Assembly (NCBI RefSeq): GCF_900115585.1
Contig: NZ_FOWZ01000004.1
Span: forward strand, 186,001-250,000
Direction of reading: 5' to 3'
Source: Qipengyuania nanhaisediminis
Lineage (GTDB): Bacteria; Pseudomonadota; Alphaproteobacteria; Sphingomonadales; Sphingomonadaceae
DNA: 64,000 bases
The translations under genes were made by a program, and so were the position numbers. Of the stretch, positions 23,164-31,249 are shown piece by piece (the stretch's first letter is position 1; every line of letters starts with the position of its first letter). The notes beneath the pieces were generated by a model. The model searched no databases and had not been told where the DNA came from. It saw only the letters and a program-made list of their open reading frames with translations.

Positions 23164-25131
23164 ATGTCGCGTAGCAAGGCCGGTTCCCCCAACGATCCCA
23201 GAGGCAAGGAGCGTTTCCACGAGGAACGCGCCACCAAGACCGTGGCGAGTGCGCAGCCGGACCTGGAAGCGGGGATCACTGCCATTCGCGAGACGGTGAA
23301 GACGCTCAAGCCCCGGCCGGGCGTCTACCGGATGCTCGATACGCGCGGAGATGTGCTCTACGTCGGCAAGGCCCGCAGCCTGAAGGCCCGCGTCGCCAAC
23401 TACACCCAGATCAACGGCCTTTCGAACCGCATCGTGCGCATGATCAGCCAATGCCGCGCGATGGAGATCGTGGTCACCAATTCGGAAGCAGAGGCGCTGC
23501 TGCTCGAAGCGCAGCTGATCAAGCGGTACCGTCCGCCGTTCAACGTGCTGCTGCGCGACGACAAGAGCTTTCCGTTCATTCTCCTGCGGGCCGACCATGC
23601 CTTCCCGCGCATCCAGAAACATCGCGGCGCGCGGCGGGCAAAGGGCAATTACTACGGGCCCTTCGCCAGTGCAGGCTCGGTCAACAAGACGCTGAATGCA
23701 CTCCAGAAACTGTTCCTGTTGAGGAGCTGCACCGACAGCTTCTTCAACAATCGCGACCGGCCCTGCCTGCTCTACCAGATCAAGCGATGCAGCGCGCCAT
23801 GCGTCGGCCGCATCGACGAGCAAGGCTATGCCAGCCTCGTGGATGAGGCGAAGGATTTCCTGTCCGGCAAATCCTCCGCCGTGCAGGCGAATATCGAAAA
23901 GCAGATGGCCAAGGCCGCCGAAGATCTCGACTTCGAGACCGCGGCGATCCTGCGCGACCGGCTGCGGGCGGCGACGTTCATCCAGGGCTCGCAGGCGATC
24001 AACGCCAGCGGCGTCGGGGATGCCGATGTCTTCGCGCTGGCGAAGAAGGGCGGGCAGATCGGCGTGCAGGCCTTCTTCATTCGCGGAGGGCAAAACTGGG
24101 GGCACCGCGCGTTCTTCCCGCGCAATACGGGCGATCTGGAGGAGGCACAGGTTCTGGCCGACGTGCTGCTCCAGTTCTACGAGGAAGTCCCGCCGCCCAA
24201 GACTATCCTGACCGATCGCGAACTGGCCGAGCAGGAGCTTATCGCCGAAGCTCTGGCGGAGAAGGCAGGCCATGCCGTCGCCATCTCGATCCCGCAGCGC
24301 GGCGACCGGCGCAAGCTCATGCAGCAGGCCCAGCGCAACGCGACCGAGGCGCTCGAACGGCGCCTGGCCGAAAGCGGCACCAAGGCGCGTATCCTGCGCG
24401 AACTGGCGGAATTCCTCGAATTGGAAGAGGTGCCGCAGCGCATTGAGATATACGACAACAGCCATATCCAGGGCGACAAGGCTCTGGGTGCGATGGTCGT
24501 CGCCGGGCCCGAAGGCTTCGAAAAGGGCCAGTATCGCAAATTCAACATCAAGACGGCCAAGACCAATGACGATTTCGGCATGATGCGCGAAGTCATGCAG
24601 CGCCGTTTCCGCAAGCTGGCCGAGAGCGAACGCGACGACGGGGCATCGCAGACGGGCAAGGGGCATGAGGCAATCTGGCCCGATTTGCTGCTGATCGATG
24701 GTGGCAAGGGCCAGGTGTCGAGCGTGATGGCCGTCTTGGAAGACCTCGGGATAGCCGAAGACGTGCCGGTGATCGGTATCGCCAAGGGGCCGCATCATGG
24801 CCGCGAAGGGCGCGAAGTGTTCCACTTCCCCGACGGGCGCGAGAAGACGCTGCCGGTCAATTCGCAGGTGCTGTTCCACCTCCAGAACCTGCGCGACGAA
24901 GTGCACCGCTATGCCATCGGCGCCCACCGCGCCAAGCGCAGTCGCGCGATCACCGCATCGCCGCTGGACGAGATCCCCGGTATCGGCCCTGCGCGCAAAC
25001 GCGCGCTGCTGCTTCATTTCGGCACCGCGGGGAAGGTGAGGGCCGCTGCGCTGGAGGACCTCATGCGTGCGCCCGGCATCAGCGAAGGCGTCGCACAGCA
25101 GATCTACGACTTCTACCACGCAGGCGGTTGA
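23164..25131 (+). CDS. uvrC: Excinuclease ABC subunit C
   Basis: About 655 residues. UvrC makes both incisions in nucleotide excision repair. The GIY-YIG domain has RPGVYRMLDTRGDVLYVGKA. A cysteine cluster follows (RSCTDSFFNN...CLLYQIKRCSAPC). The UVR segment is about DFETAAILRDRL, the C-terminal nuclease has IEIYDNSHIQG and LLIDGGKGQVSS, and tandem HhH motifs end the chain (IPGIGPARKRALLLHFG). The start is uncertain: ATG 23164 (MSRSKAGSPND) is favoured, but ATG 23134 is possible and neither has a strong ribosome-binding site. Confidence 0.95.
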   Translation: MSRSKAGSPNDPRGKERFHEERATKTVASAQPDLEAGITAIRETVKTLKPRPGVYRMLDTRGDVLYVGKARSLKARVANYTQINGLSNRIVRMISQCRAMEIVVTNSEAEALLLEAQLIKRYRPPFNVLLRDDKSFPFILLRADHAFPRIQKHRGARRAKGNYYGPFASAGSVNKTLNALQKLFLLRSCTDSFFNNRDRPCLLYQIKRCSAPCVGRIDEQGYASLVDEAKDFLSGKSSAVQANIEKQMAKAAEDLDFETAAILRDRLRAATFIQGSQAINASGVGDADVFALAKKGGQIGVQAFFIRGGQNWGHRAFFPRNTGDLEEAQVLADVLLQFYEEVPPPKTILTDRELAEQELIAEALAEKAGHAVAISIPQRGDRRKLMQQAQRNATEALERRLAESGTKARILRELAEFLELEEVPQRIEIYDNSHIQGDKALGAMVVAGPEGFEKGQYRKFNIKTAKTNDDFGMMREVMQRRFRKLAESERDDGASQTGKGHEAIWPDLLLIDGGKGQVSSVMAVLEDLGIAEDVPVIGIAKGPHHGREGREVFHFPDGREKTLPVNSQVLFHLQNLRDEVHRYAIGAHRAKRSRAITASPLDEIPGIGPARKRALLLHFGTAGKVRAAALEDLMRAPGISEGVAQQIYDFYHAGG

Positions 25132-25180
25132 GGCATCCGATTGGACGGCCGCCACACTCTCCTGTATCTTTTGGGGCGAC

Positions 25181-25196
25181 GGCTCAAATTTGAGCC
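25181..25196. repeat. 16-base perfect palindrome upstream of uspA-like gene
   Basis: GGCTCAAATTTGAGCC equals its own reverse complement. It overlaps the FNR-type box on the right. It may be a second regulator's operator or a hairpin-forming element. Confidence 0.4.
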
Positions 25197-25230
25197 AGAT
25201 CAATGAACGGCATCGCCAGAGCGCTATCCT
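25190..25230 (+). promoter_or_regulatory. FNR/FixK-type box and class II promoter of the uspA-like gene
   Basis: TTGAGCCAGATCAA (25190-25203) matches the FNR/FixK consensus TTGAT-N4-ATCAA at nine of ten fixed positions. TATCCT at 25225-25230 lies where a -10 is expected if the box is centred at about -41. The gene starts at 25293. This suggests induction by oxygen limitation, as known for Usp proteins in other proteobacteria. Confidence 0.6.
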
Positions 25231-25292
25231 GACTGCATCGATTCCGGAAAATAGCCTCGGCTGCCGGACCAACGCCAAGTGGGAGATCCGCC

Positions 25293-26111
25293 ATGAAATC
25301 CATCCTGTTCAACGCATTCGCCGACAAGGGCCATCCGCAGCGCCTCGACCTTGCGCTCGATCTGGCGCGGGCTTTCGACGGCCACCTCTCGGTGCTGAAC
25401 GCCGTCCCTTACGAAGCCGCAGGCACGATCGATCCCTATGGCGCGGCGTTCGCGGCCATGGTGCCGATCTGGCGCGAGGAGGCGGCGAAGCTGAAGGCCG
25501 ACACGGAAAAGGACCTCGCCAATGAAGGCGTGGCCTGGGACTGGATCGATTGCGCGGGACCGGTGTCGCTCTCGCTGATCCGCCACTCGACGCTGGCCGA
25601 CCTCATCGTGATTGGTGAAAAGGAACCACGCAGCGGCGGCAAGTCGCCATCATTCACGGCCGGTGAAGTGGCGCTGGGCGCAGATTGCCCGGTGCTGGTC
25701 CTGCCTGACGAGTGCAAGCGGCTCGATTTCGACAAGACTGCCGTCGTCGCCTGGGATGGGTCGTCGGAATCCTCCCACGCCTTGCGCGCAGCGGTGCCCC
25801 TGCTGGCGAAGATGAAGGCGGTCTATCTCGTCACGGTCGGTGAAGGGAAGAAAACCGACAAGGATTTCGACCTGCCCGCCATTCGCGGGGCCGACTACCT
25901 ATCCCGCCACGGGATCGGCTGCGAGATCGTGCAGGTCGCGGCAGACGACAAGGGGGTCGCCCACGCGATCCAGTCTGCGGCCGACACGCGTGATGCGGGA
26001 CTGATCGTGATGGGCTGCTACGGACGCCTGCGCCTCGCCGAACGGCTGTTCGGAGGCGTTACGCGCGCCATGCTAACGGACGTAAAGGTGCCTCTCCTCC
26101 TCAAGCACTGA
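25293..26111 (+). CDS. Universal stress protein with two Usp domains
   Basis: 272 residues in two tandem Usp folds. The second has VVAWDGSSESSHALRAAVPLL and the nucleotide-binding end LIVMGCYGRLRLAERLFGGVTRAML (G-x2-G-x9-G-T type), here quoted in parts. The first domain has LADLIVIGEKEPRSGGKS, a degenerate version. ATG 25293 has GGGAGA upstream. Usp proteins help survival under oxygen limitation, starvation or oxidants. The upstream FNR-type box and well-placed -10 support anaerobic or micro-oxic control. Confidence 0.9.
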   Translation: MKSILFNAFADKGHPQRLDLALDLARAFDGHLSVLNAVPYEAAGTIDPYGAAFAAMVPIWREEAAKLKADTEKDLANEGVAWDWIDCAGPVSLSLIRHSTLADLIVIGEKEPRSGGKSPSFTAGEVALGADCPVLVLPDECKRLDFDKTAVVAWDGSSESSHALRAAVPLLAKMKAVYLVTVGEGKKTDKDFDLPAIRGADYLSRHGIGCEIVQVAADDKGVAHAIQSAADTRDAGLIVMGCYGRLRLAERLFGGVTRAMLTDVKVPLLLKH

Positions 26112-26136
26112 GCCGGAGAAGACCACGCACGCCGGG

Positions 26137-27936
26137 TCAGCCCTGCGAGGGCTTGCCCGGCTTGCGCTTGCCCGCGAACTTCTTGCCGGCCCCCGGACCC
26201 TTCTTGAAGGGTTTGCCCGGCTTCTTTCCGCCGGGGCCCTTGCCAAAAGGCTTCGGACGCACGCGCGCACCGCCAGGGCCACCGGGACCGCCACGATCGC
26301 GACGGTTCTGGCGGGCTTCGATACGGGGACCATCGGGCGCTTCCTCGATCAGGATTGCGTCCTGCTCGTCTTCCGAACCCGCCGTGCGAGCAACGGCATC
26401 GGCGAATTTTCCGGCCAAGTTGCTGGGGATCTGGAACCAGGTTTCGAACTGGCCGACGCGGATCGCACCGATCTCGTTGCGCGTGATGTGACCACGGCGG
26501 CAGAGCAGCGGCAGTATCCAGCGCGGTTCGGCGTTCTGGCGGCGCCCGACGCCGATCTTGAACCAGACCACGTCCTCGAAACCGGGACGGTGGCGGTCGG
26601 CCTTGGCCTTCTCGCGTGCTTCGGGCGTGTTGGCGACTAGCTCTTCAGGTTCGGGAAGGCGCGCGCGGTGGGTGTTCACCAAGGCCGCAGCGATGTCTTC
26701 GGGCGGCATGCGTGACAGCAGGTCGGCCGCCATCTCGCGATCTTCGTCGCTGAACTCGCGCGGCTCGGTCAGGCGCTCCATCAGGCGCGTGCGATCCTTC
26801 TTGCGGATCTGTTCGGGCGAGGGTGCGTCCATCCATTCCGCAGCGATCTGTGCGCCGCGCAGCATGCCTTCGACCCGACGACGACGATTGTAGGGCACGA
26901 TGATCGCCGCCGTACCCTTCTTGCCCGCACGGCCGGTGCGGCCCGAACGGTGCTGCAGGGTTTCCGCATCGCGCGGGATTTCGACGTGGATGACGAGGCT
27001 GAGCGTCGGCAAATCGATGCCGCGCGCAGCAACGTCCGTGGCAACGCAGACACGCACGCGCTTGTCGCGCAGTGCCTGTAGGGCCTGGTTGCGTTCCGAC
27101 TGCGAATGCTCGCCCGAAAGCGCAACGGCTGCAAAGCCGCGCTCCTGCAGTGTCGCATGGAAGCGGCGGACATTGTCGCGCGTGGCGCAGAACAGGATCG
27201 CGGTTTCCGCTTCGTGGAAGCGCAGCAGGTTGACGACGGCGTTTTCGATTTCGGCGGGCGAGACGGTGATCGCCTGGTAGCTGATGTCGCCATGTCCACG
27301 GTCTTCGCCGCGCAGCGAGAGGCGCAGGGCGTCCTGCTGGTAACGCTCCGCCAGTCGCACGATCGGGCGCGGCATGGTGGCCGAGAACAACAGGGTCCGG
27401 CGCGTTTCGGGCGATGCGTCGAGGATTTCCTCCAGATCGTCGCGGAAGCCCATGTCAAGCATCTCGTCCGCTTCGTCGAGCACCACGCCGATCAGGCCCG
27501 AAAGGTCGAGCGCACCGCGTTCGAGGTGGTCGCGCAGGCGTCCCGGTGTGCCGACGACGATGGCGGGGCCTGCACGCAGCGCGCGCCGTTCCTTGCTGGC
27601 GTCCATACCGCCCACGCAAGTCGCGATGCGGAGGCCAGCCTTCGCGTAGAGCCAGCCAAGCTCGCGGCTCACCTGCAAGGCGAGTTCGCGGGTCGGCGCG
27701 ACCACCAGGGCAAGCGGCTTTTCGACCAGCGGCAGATTGCCGGTTTCTTCGAGCAGGGCGTCGGCCAGCGCCAGGCCGAAAGCGACCGTTTTGCCGGACC
27801 CGGTCTGGGCCGACACGATCAGGTCGCGTCCCTTGGCGTCGTCAGCGATCGTGGCGGACTGGACTGGGGTAAGGTCGGTATAGCCGCGCTCGGTCAGCGC
27901 TTCGCCGATCATCGGCGGGAGGGTTTCGAAAGACAT
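26137..27936 (-). CDS. DEAD-box ATP-dependent RNA helicase with DbpA-like C-domain
   Basis: 599 residues. All helicase motifs are present: Q motif LTPVQSATI, AQTGSGKT (I), PTRELA (Ia), GTPGRL, DEAD (II), SAT (III), ATDVAARGID (V) and HRSGRTGRAGKKG (VI). After about residue 440 comes an RNA-binding segment like the DbpA/CsdA C-domain (WFKIGVGRRQNAEPRWILPL, then ITRNEIGAIRVGQFETWFQI). The last ~80 residues are Gly/Lys/Pro-rich, ending KRKPGKPSQG. Likely role in ribosome assembly or cold adaptation. Start ATG 27936 (MSFETLPPM) is preferred; two earlier in-frame starts lack ribosome-binding sites. Confidence 0.93.
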   Translation of the reverse strand: MSFETLPPMIGEALTERGYTDLTPVQSATIADDAKGRDLIVSAQTGSGKTVAFGLALADALLEETGNLPLVEKPLALVVAPTRELALQVSRELGWLYAKAGLRIATCVGGMDASKERRALRAGPAIVVGTPGRLRDHLERGALDLSGLIGVVLDEADEMLDMGFRDDLEEILDASPETRRTLLFSATMPRPIVRLAERYQQDALRLSLRGEDRGHGDISYQAITVSPAEIENAVVNLLRFHEAETAILFCATRDNVRRFHATLQERGFAAVALSGEHSQSERNQALQALRDKRVRVCVATDVAARGIDLPTLSLVIHVEIPRDAETLQHRSGRTGRAGKKGTAAIIVPYNRRRRVEGMLRGAQIAAEWMDAPSPEQIRKKDRTRLMERLTEPREFSDEDREMAADLLSRMPPEDIAAALVNTHRARLPEPEELVANTPEAREKAKADRHRPGFEDVVWFKIGVGRRQNAEPRWILPLLCRRGHITRNEIGAIRVGQFETWFQIPSNLAGKFADAVARTAGSEDEQDAILIEEAPDGPRIEARQNRRDRGGPGGPGGARVRPKPFGKGPGGKKPGKPFKKGPGAGKKFAGKRKPGKPSQG

Positions 27937-28137
27937 AGGGCTCACGGGCATTGGCGCATCGACACATGCGACGCGCGGGGAAACAGGAATCCGGCTGCTC
28001 GCGGTCCGTAAAGGCACGTGCGCGAGAGGGAGAGCGCGGCGGAAATCGAATAGCCGTCGGCGCGTTCAGGCGGCCCTATAGCGGGATTCGACCCGTTTGG
28101 CTTGTTTTATTTTGCACCTGCGAAATGATGCGCGAAA

Positions 28138-29067
28138 TCACGCCTCGTCCTTGCCCTTCGCACGCCTGATGACGCCTTCCTGGGCAACGCTGGCCACGAG
28201 CTCTCCGTCGCGGTTGAATATACGCCCGCGATTGAACCCCCGGCCGCCGCCGGACCACGGGCTGTCGGTTGCATAGAGCAGCCACTCGTCGGCGCGTGCC
28301 GGGCGATGGAACCAGATCGCATGGTCGAGGCTGGCGCCTTTCAATTCGCCGCGCGCCCAGGACAGGCCATGGGGCAGGGCGCTGGTGCCGAGCAGCGTGA
28401 AATCGCTGGCATAGGCGATCACGGCGCGGTGAAGGGCTGGGTTGTCCTCGATCGCCGGCAAGGGGGCGACAGTGCGGAACCAGCTATGCGCCGCAGGTGG
28501 CTTGGGCTCCGCATTCATCCAGTGCAGCTTGTCGGACGTGCGCATCTCGATCGGGCGCGGGCGCAGCATGAGAGCACGCTGCACGTCGGAGACGTTCTCC
28601 ATCGCATCGAGGAATCGCTTCCTCAATTCGCTGTCGGGCAGAAGGTCTTCCGGCGGGGCGACGTCGGGCATGACGCTGTTGGCGTGCTCCAGCCCCTCTT
28701 CAGGGCGCTGGAAACTCGCCGTGAGGTTCAAGATCGCGCTCGGCTCATCGTCGCCGACCTGCTGGCGCGCGACGACGCGGCGATTGGCAAAGGAGCGGCC
28801 ATCGAAATCGGCTGCGACCGAATAATCGATGTCGATGCCTTCCCGGCCGCCGCGCAGGAAATAGGCGTGGAGCGAGTGGGCTTCCATTCCATCCGGCGCG
28901 CTGGCCTGTGCTGCCTGAAGGGCCTGAGCTACGACCTGCCCGCCGAAAACCCGCCCGATGCCGCCGGGCTGCTGGCGCCCGGCGAAATGGCCATCGCCCT
29001 TGTCGGTAACGGTCAACAGCCGGATCAGTCCAGCAACGAGGTCTTCTGGGGTCTTGGTATCGGTCAC
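28138..29067 (-). CDS. tesB: Acyl-CoA thioesterase II
   Basis: 309 residues forming a double hotdog, the TesB length. N-terminal GRVFGGQVVAQALQAAQAS and HSLHAYFLRGGREGIDIDYS are diagnostic, as are SWARGELKGASLDHAIWFHRP and the C-terminal SPWSGGGRGFNRGRIFNRDG. It hydrolyses medium/long-chain acyl-CoA to fatty acid and CoA in the cytoplasm. The 201 bases between its stop and the helicase start show no gene or clear terminator. Confidence 0.95.
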   Translation of the reverse strand: MTDTKTPEDLVAGLIRLLTVTDKGDGHFAGRQQPGGIGRVFGGQVVAQALQAAQASAPDGMEAHSLHAYFLRGGREGIDIDYSVAADFDGRSFANRRVVARQQVGDDEPSAILNLTASFQRPEEGLEHANSVMPDVAPPEDLLPDSELRKRFLDAMENVSDVQRALMLRPRPIEMRTSDKLHWMNAEPKPPAAHSWFRTVAPLPAIEDNPALHRAVIAYASDFTLLGTSALPHGLSWARGELKGASLDHAIWFHRPARADEWLLYATDSPWSGGGRGFNRGRIFNRDGELVASVAQEGVIRRAKGKDEA

Positions 29068-29098
29068 GCAGCGGCTTTGCTTGGGAGTGTGCGCAGCG

Positions 29099-29941
29099 TC
29101 AAGCGCCCCCGGCTCCCAGTCGCCGCATTACCCGCCACGCAATCGATTTACCGCGATTGCCGTGGGGCCACCTGCCGGGCGCTTTCGGAGCGAAGCCGCG
29201 CTGGCGCAGCGAACCGTTGAAACAGCGCGCGGCAGCTTCGGCATAGCTCCATTCGCTACGCCAGGTGATGGAGAGCGATATCGAGCTGGCAGGGCCGTTC
29301 CGCACGAAATGCGGTGCCATCACGGGGACGTAGACCGCTCCCTGCGGGCCCAGTTCGAACGGGGTGCCACCCTTCGCGAGCGTATCGTCCCACGGCAATT
29401 CGCGTGGGCCGCCGAGGTGATAGCTCTCATGCACAGTATCGGGCGCGAACGCAGGATCGCCTGCGGGAAACTGGGTCATGATCTTGGTGCCGGTCAGCTG
29501 CAGCAGGATGTTGTGCTCGGGATCGAAGTGATAGGGGGTTACCGCGTTCGGACTGGATATGAAGACATAGCCTTGCGGGGTCAGCATCGGGCCCGTCCTG
29601 CTTTCGATGACGGGGCGAAGTTCCTCAAGCAGATCGACCAGCAGGTCATGATAGGCAGGAACCTGCTCGATATTCTTGAGCACCGCCCAGCTGTCACACT
29701 CCGCGATACGCCGGATCGTGTCTTCGATAGTCAGCCCGTTCGGCGCCGGCTTACCATCGACGCCTATCGGAAGGTCGCCGCGGTTGTATTCCACGCTATT
29801 GGCCGGAAGCTGCGAAGCGAGCCCTGCCAGTGCATCCAGCGTCAGGCGCGGTTCGTCTGCGAGGGAGTGGCCGAGCTTGTGCGGCACTTCGGGATAGGAA
29901 CGTGCAAATACGTCCCTGCTTTCCTGTCCGAAAACGGTCAT
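29099..29941 (-). CDS. JmjC/cupin-8-like domain protein
   Basis: 280 residues. TPQGYVFISSPNAVTPYHFDPEHN carries an H-x-D pair, followed by LLQLTGTKIMTQF and a later histidine in YVPVMAPHFVRNGP. Together they make a plausible Fe(II)/2-oxoglutarate facial triad of JmjC-like oxygenases. The C-terminus is basic. The start overlaps the stop of the upstream acetyltransferase-like gene (ATGA), so they are coupled. The substrate is unknown; a role together with the acyltransferase partner is inferred from this arrangement. Confidence 0.75.
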   Translation of the reverse strand: MTVFGQESRDVFARSYPEVPHKLGHSLADEPRLTLDALAGLASQLPANSVEYNRGDLPIGVDGKPAPNGLTIEDTIRRIAECDSWAVLKNIEQVPAYHDLLVDLLEELRPVIESRTGPMLTPQGYVFISSPNAVTPYHFDPEHNILLQLTGTKIMTQFPAGDPAFAPDTVHESYHLGGPRELPWDDTLAKGGTPFELGPQGAVYVPVMAPHFVRNGPASSISLSITWRSEWSYAEAAARCFNGSLRQRGFAPKAPGRWPHGNRGKSIAWRVMRRLGAGGA

Positions 29942-31098
29942 TGCCTGGCCTCCTGCCGCTTTTCCTCGATCCACGCCATCACAGCTCCGAGCGCCCTTCG
30001 CCAACCGTGGCCCACGGGGATCGTATAATAAGCGATCTTCCTGCGCTCGGACCAGATACGTTCGATCATGGAATGACCCGGCACCGCGCAACTGTCGCAC
30101 CAGCGGATGTTCTCGTCTTCAAGCAGGGCGAGATTCTCGACCTGGATCTGGAGGCCGGGCGAATAGCGCGCAAAATCTTCGTCGAAGGTCGTTTTGAATG
30201 CGAAGGACCCCGGCGGTGTGAGGAAAGTCGCCAGCATGGCGATTGGCGCGCCGTCGCAGGTGAGCGTCAGGCGCTCCAGCCGCCCGAGAGCGGCTGCGCT
30301 TTCGAGCGCTTTCCGGAAGACTTCTCTCGTGCGCGGGTCGGCGGCAATGGCGGATCCGGCTTCGCCCTTCCAGCCGCGTTCCTCAAGGGCGAGGAATGCG
30401 TCGACCCAGTGGTCGATTCCTTCGGCGGAACGATGTCTCTCGACTTCGAGCGAACCGCTCTCCGACAAACGGTTTCGTTGCCTGCGCAATTCCTTGCGCG
30501 CCTTGGTCGTCATCGAACGAGCAAGATAGCGGTCAGGCGACTGGGTGCTCCCCAGCAGCGCACGTTCGGCGGCGTAGGCGGTGCGGATGGGCCTGTTCGC
30601 GCGATCACACACCTGTCGAAGGCTTCGTATGACAGGATCGTCCGGCGAGACCTGGCACAGGTGGAAGAAGAGCGAGCCTCCCGCTGCCGTGTCGAAATGG
30701 TCGAGACATTCTGTCCAGAACCTGGCCTCGTAGCCGGCAATGACCAGCGGCACTCCGCAGAACATGTTGGGGTGCAACCATGCGGAGAGGTGCGGGATCC
30801 GGCGCCCATGGTAAGCGCTCGATCGCTGCACCGGCATCAGACCGCAAAGCTGACCGTCATCTATGAGCAGGGCCAGCGCAATGTCCCCGTCCGGATCGAA
30901 CGCTTCGAGCGACGGCAGGAGAAACCATCGTTCGTAGAATGGGTTGGGCGAGGCTGCGGATACGGCCAAAGTATCCCACGCGTCCTCTGGCAGAGCGGCA
31001 ATCACTTCTTGCCACGGGATGCAATGAAAGCCGTCTGCCAGCAAGCACGGGCGCGGGGCCGCGACCGCCGTGTCCGGTTCCTTGCGTAGTTCCTGCAT
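29938..31098 (-). CDS. GNAT-fold acyltransferase of the CelD/BcsL (FemAB-like) type
   Basis: 386 residues. The C-terminal half has ARKELRRQRNRLSESG, then ALEERGWKGEAGSAI, then GAPIAMLATFLTPPGSFAFKTTFDEDFARYSPG (quoted in parts), the recognisable CelD/BcsL acetyltransferase pattern. ATG 31098 has GGGGA just upstream; the earlier in-frame ATG lies over a terminator and lacks support. Such proteins acylate sugars or amino groups but the substrate is rarely known. It is coupled to the JmjC-like gene downstream. Confidence 0.82.
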   Translation of the reverse strand: MQELRKEPDTAVAAPRPCLLADGFHCIPWQEVIAALPEDAWDTLAVSAASPNPFYERWFLLPSLEAFDPDGDIALALLIDDGQLCGLMPVQRSSAYHGRRIPHLSAWLHPNMFCGVPLVIAGYEARFWTECLDHFDTAAGGSLFFHLCQVSPDDPVIRSLRQVCDRANRPIRTAYAAERALLGSTQSPDRYLARSMTTKARKELRRQRNRLSESGSLEVERHRSAEGIDHWVDAFLALEERGWKGEAGSAIAADPRTREVFRKALESAAALGRLERLTLTCDGAPIAMLATFLTPPGSFAFKTTFDEDFARYSPGLQIQVENLALLEDENIRWCDSCAVPGHSMIERIWSERRKIAYYTIPVGHGWRRALGAVMAWIEEKRQEARQ

Positions 31099-31182
31099 TT
31101 TCCCCGGTCCCGTCGCCGCGCGAAGTCCCGACCCTGCGGAAGAACCTAGCGTCGTCGCGGGGCGATGCAAACCACCCTGTTC

Positions 31183-31225
31183 GGGAAAGGAAAGGGGCGG
31201 CGACACCCGAAGATGCCGCCGCCCC
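31183..31225 (-). terminator. Rho-independent terminator after hppA
   Basis: On the minus strand GGGGCGGCG / CGCCGCCCC (9 pairs, 14-base loop) followed by TTTCCTTTCCC. It starts 25 bases after the hppA stop and separates it from the acyltransferase gene. Confidence 0.7.
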
Positions 31226-31249
31226 GAAGTGCGTCGATGAGACCGAAGA

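Noticed and set aside
23068-25278. A 736-codon open frame antisense to uvrC
   Set aside because: uvrC motifs are complete on the plus strand. The minus frame shows only Asp/His/Arg-rich shadow composition.
26137-26400. Possible simple-sequence repeat in the helicase C-terminus
   Set aside because: Gly/Lys/Pro-rich tails are usual for DbpA/RhlE-type helicases of this group; not a mobile or CRISPR-like repeat.
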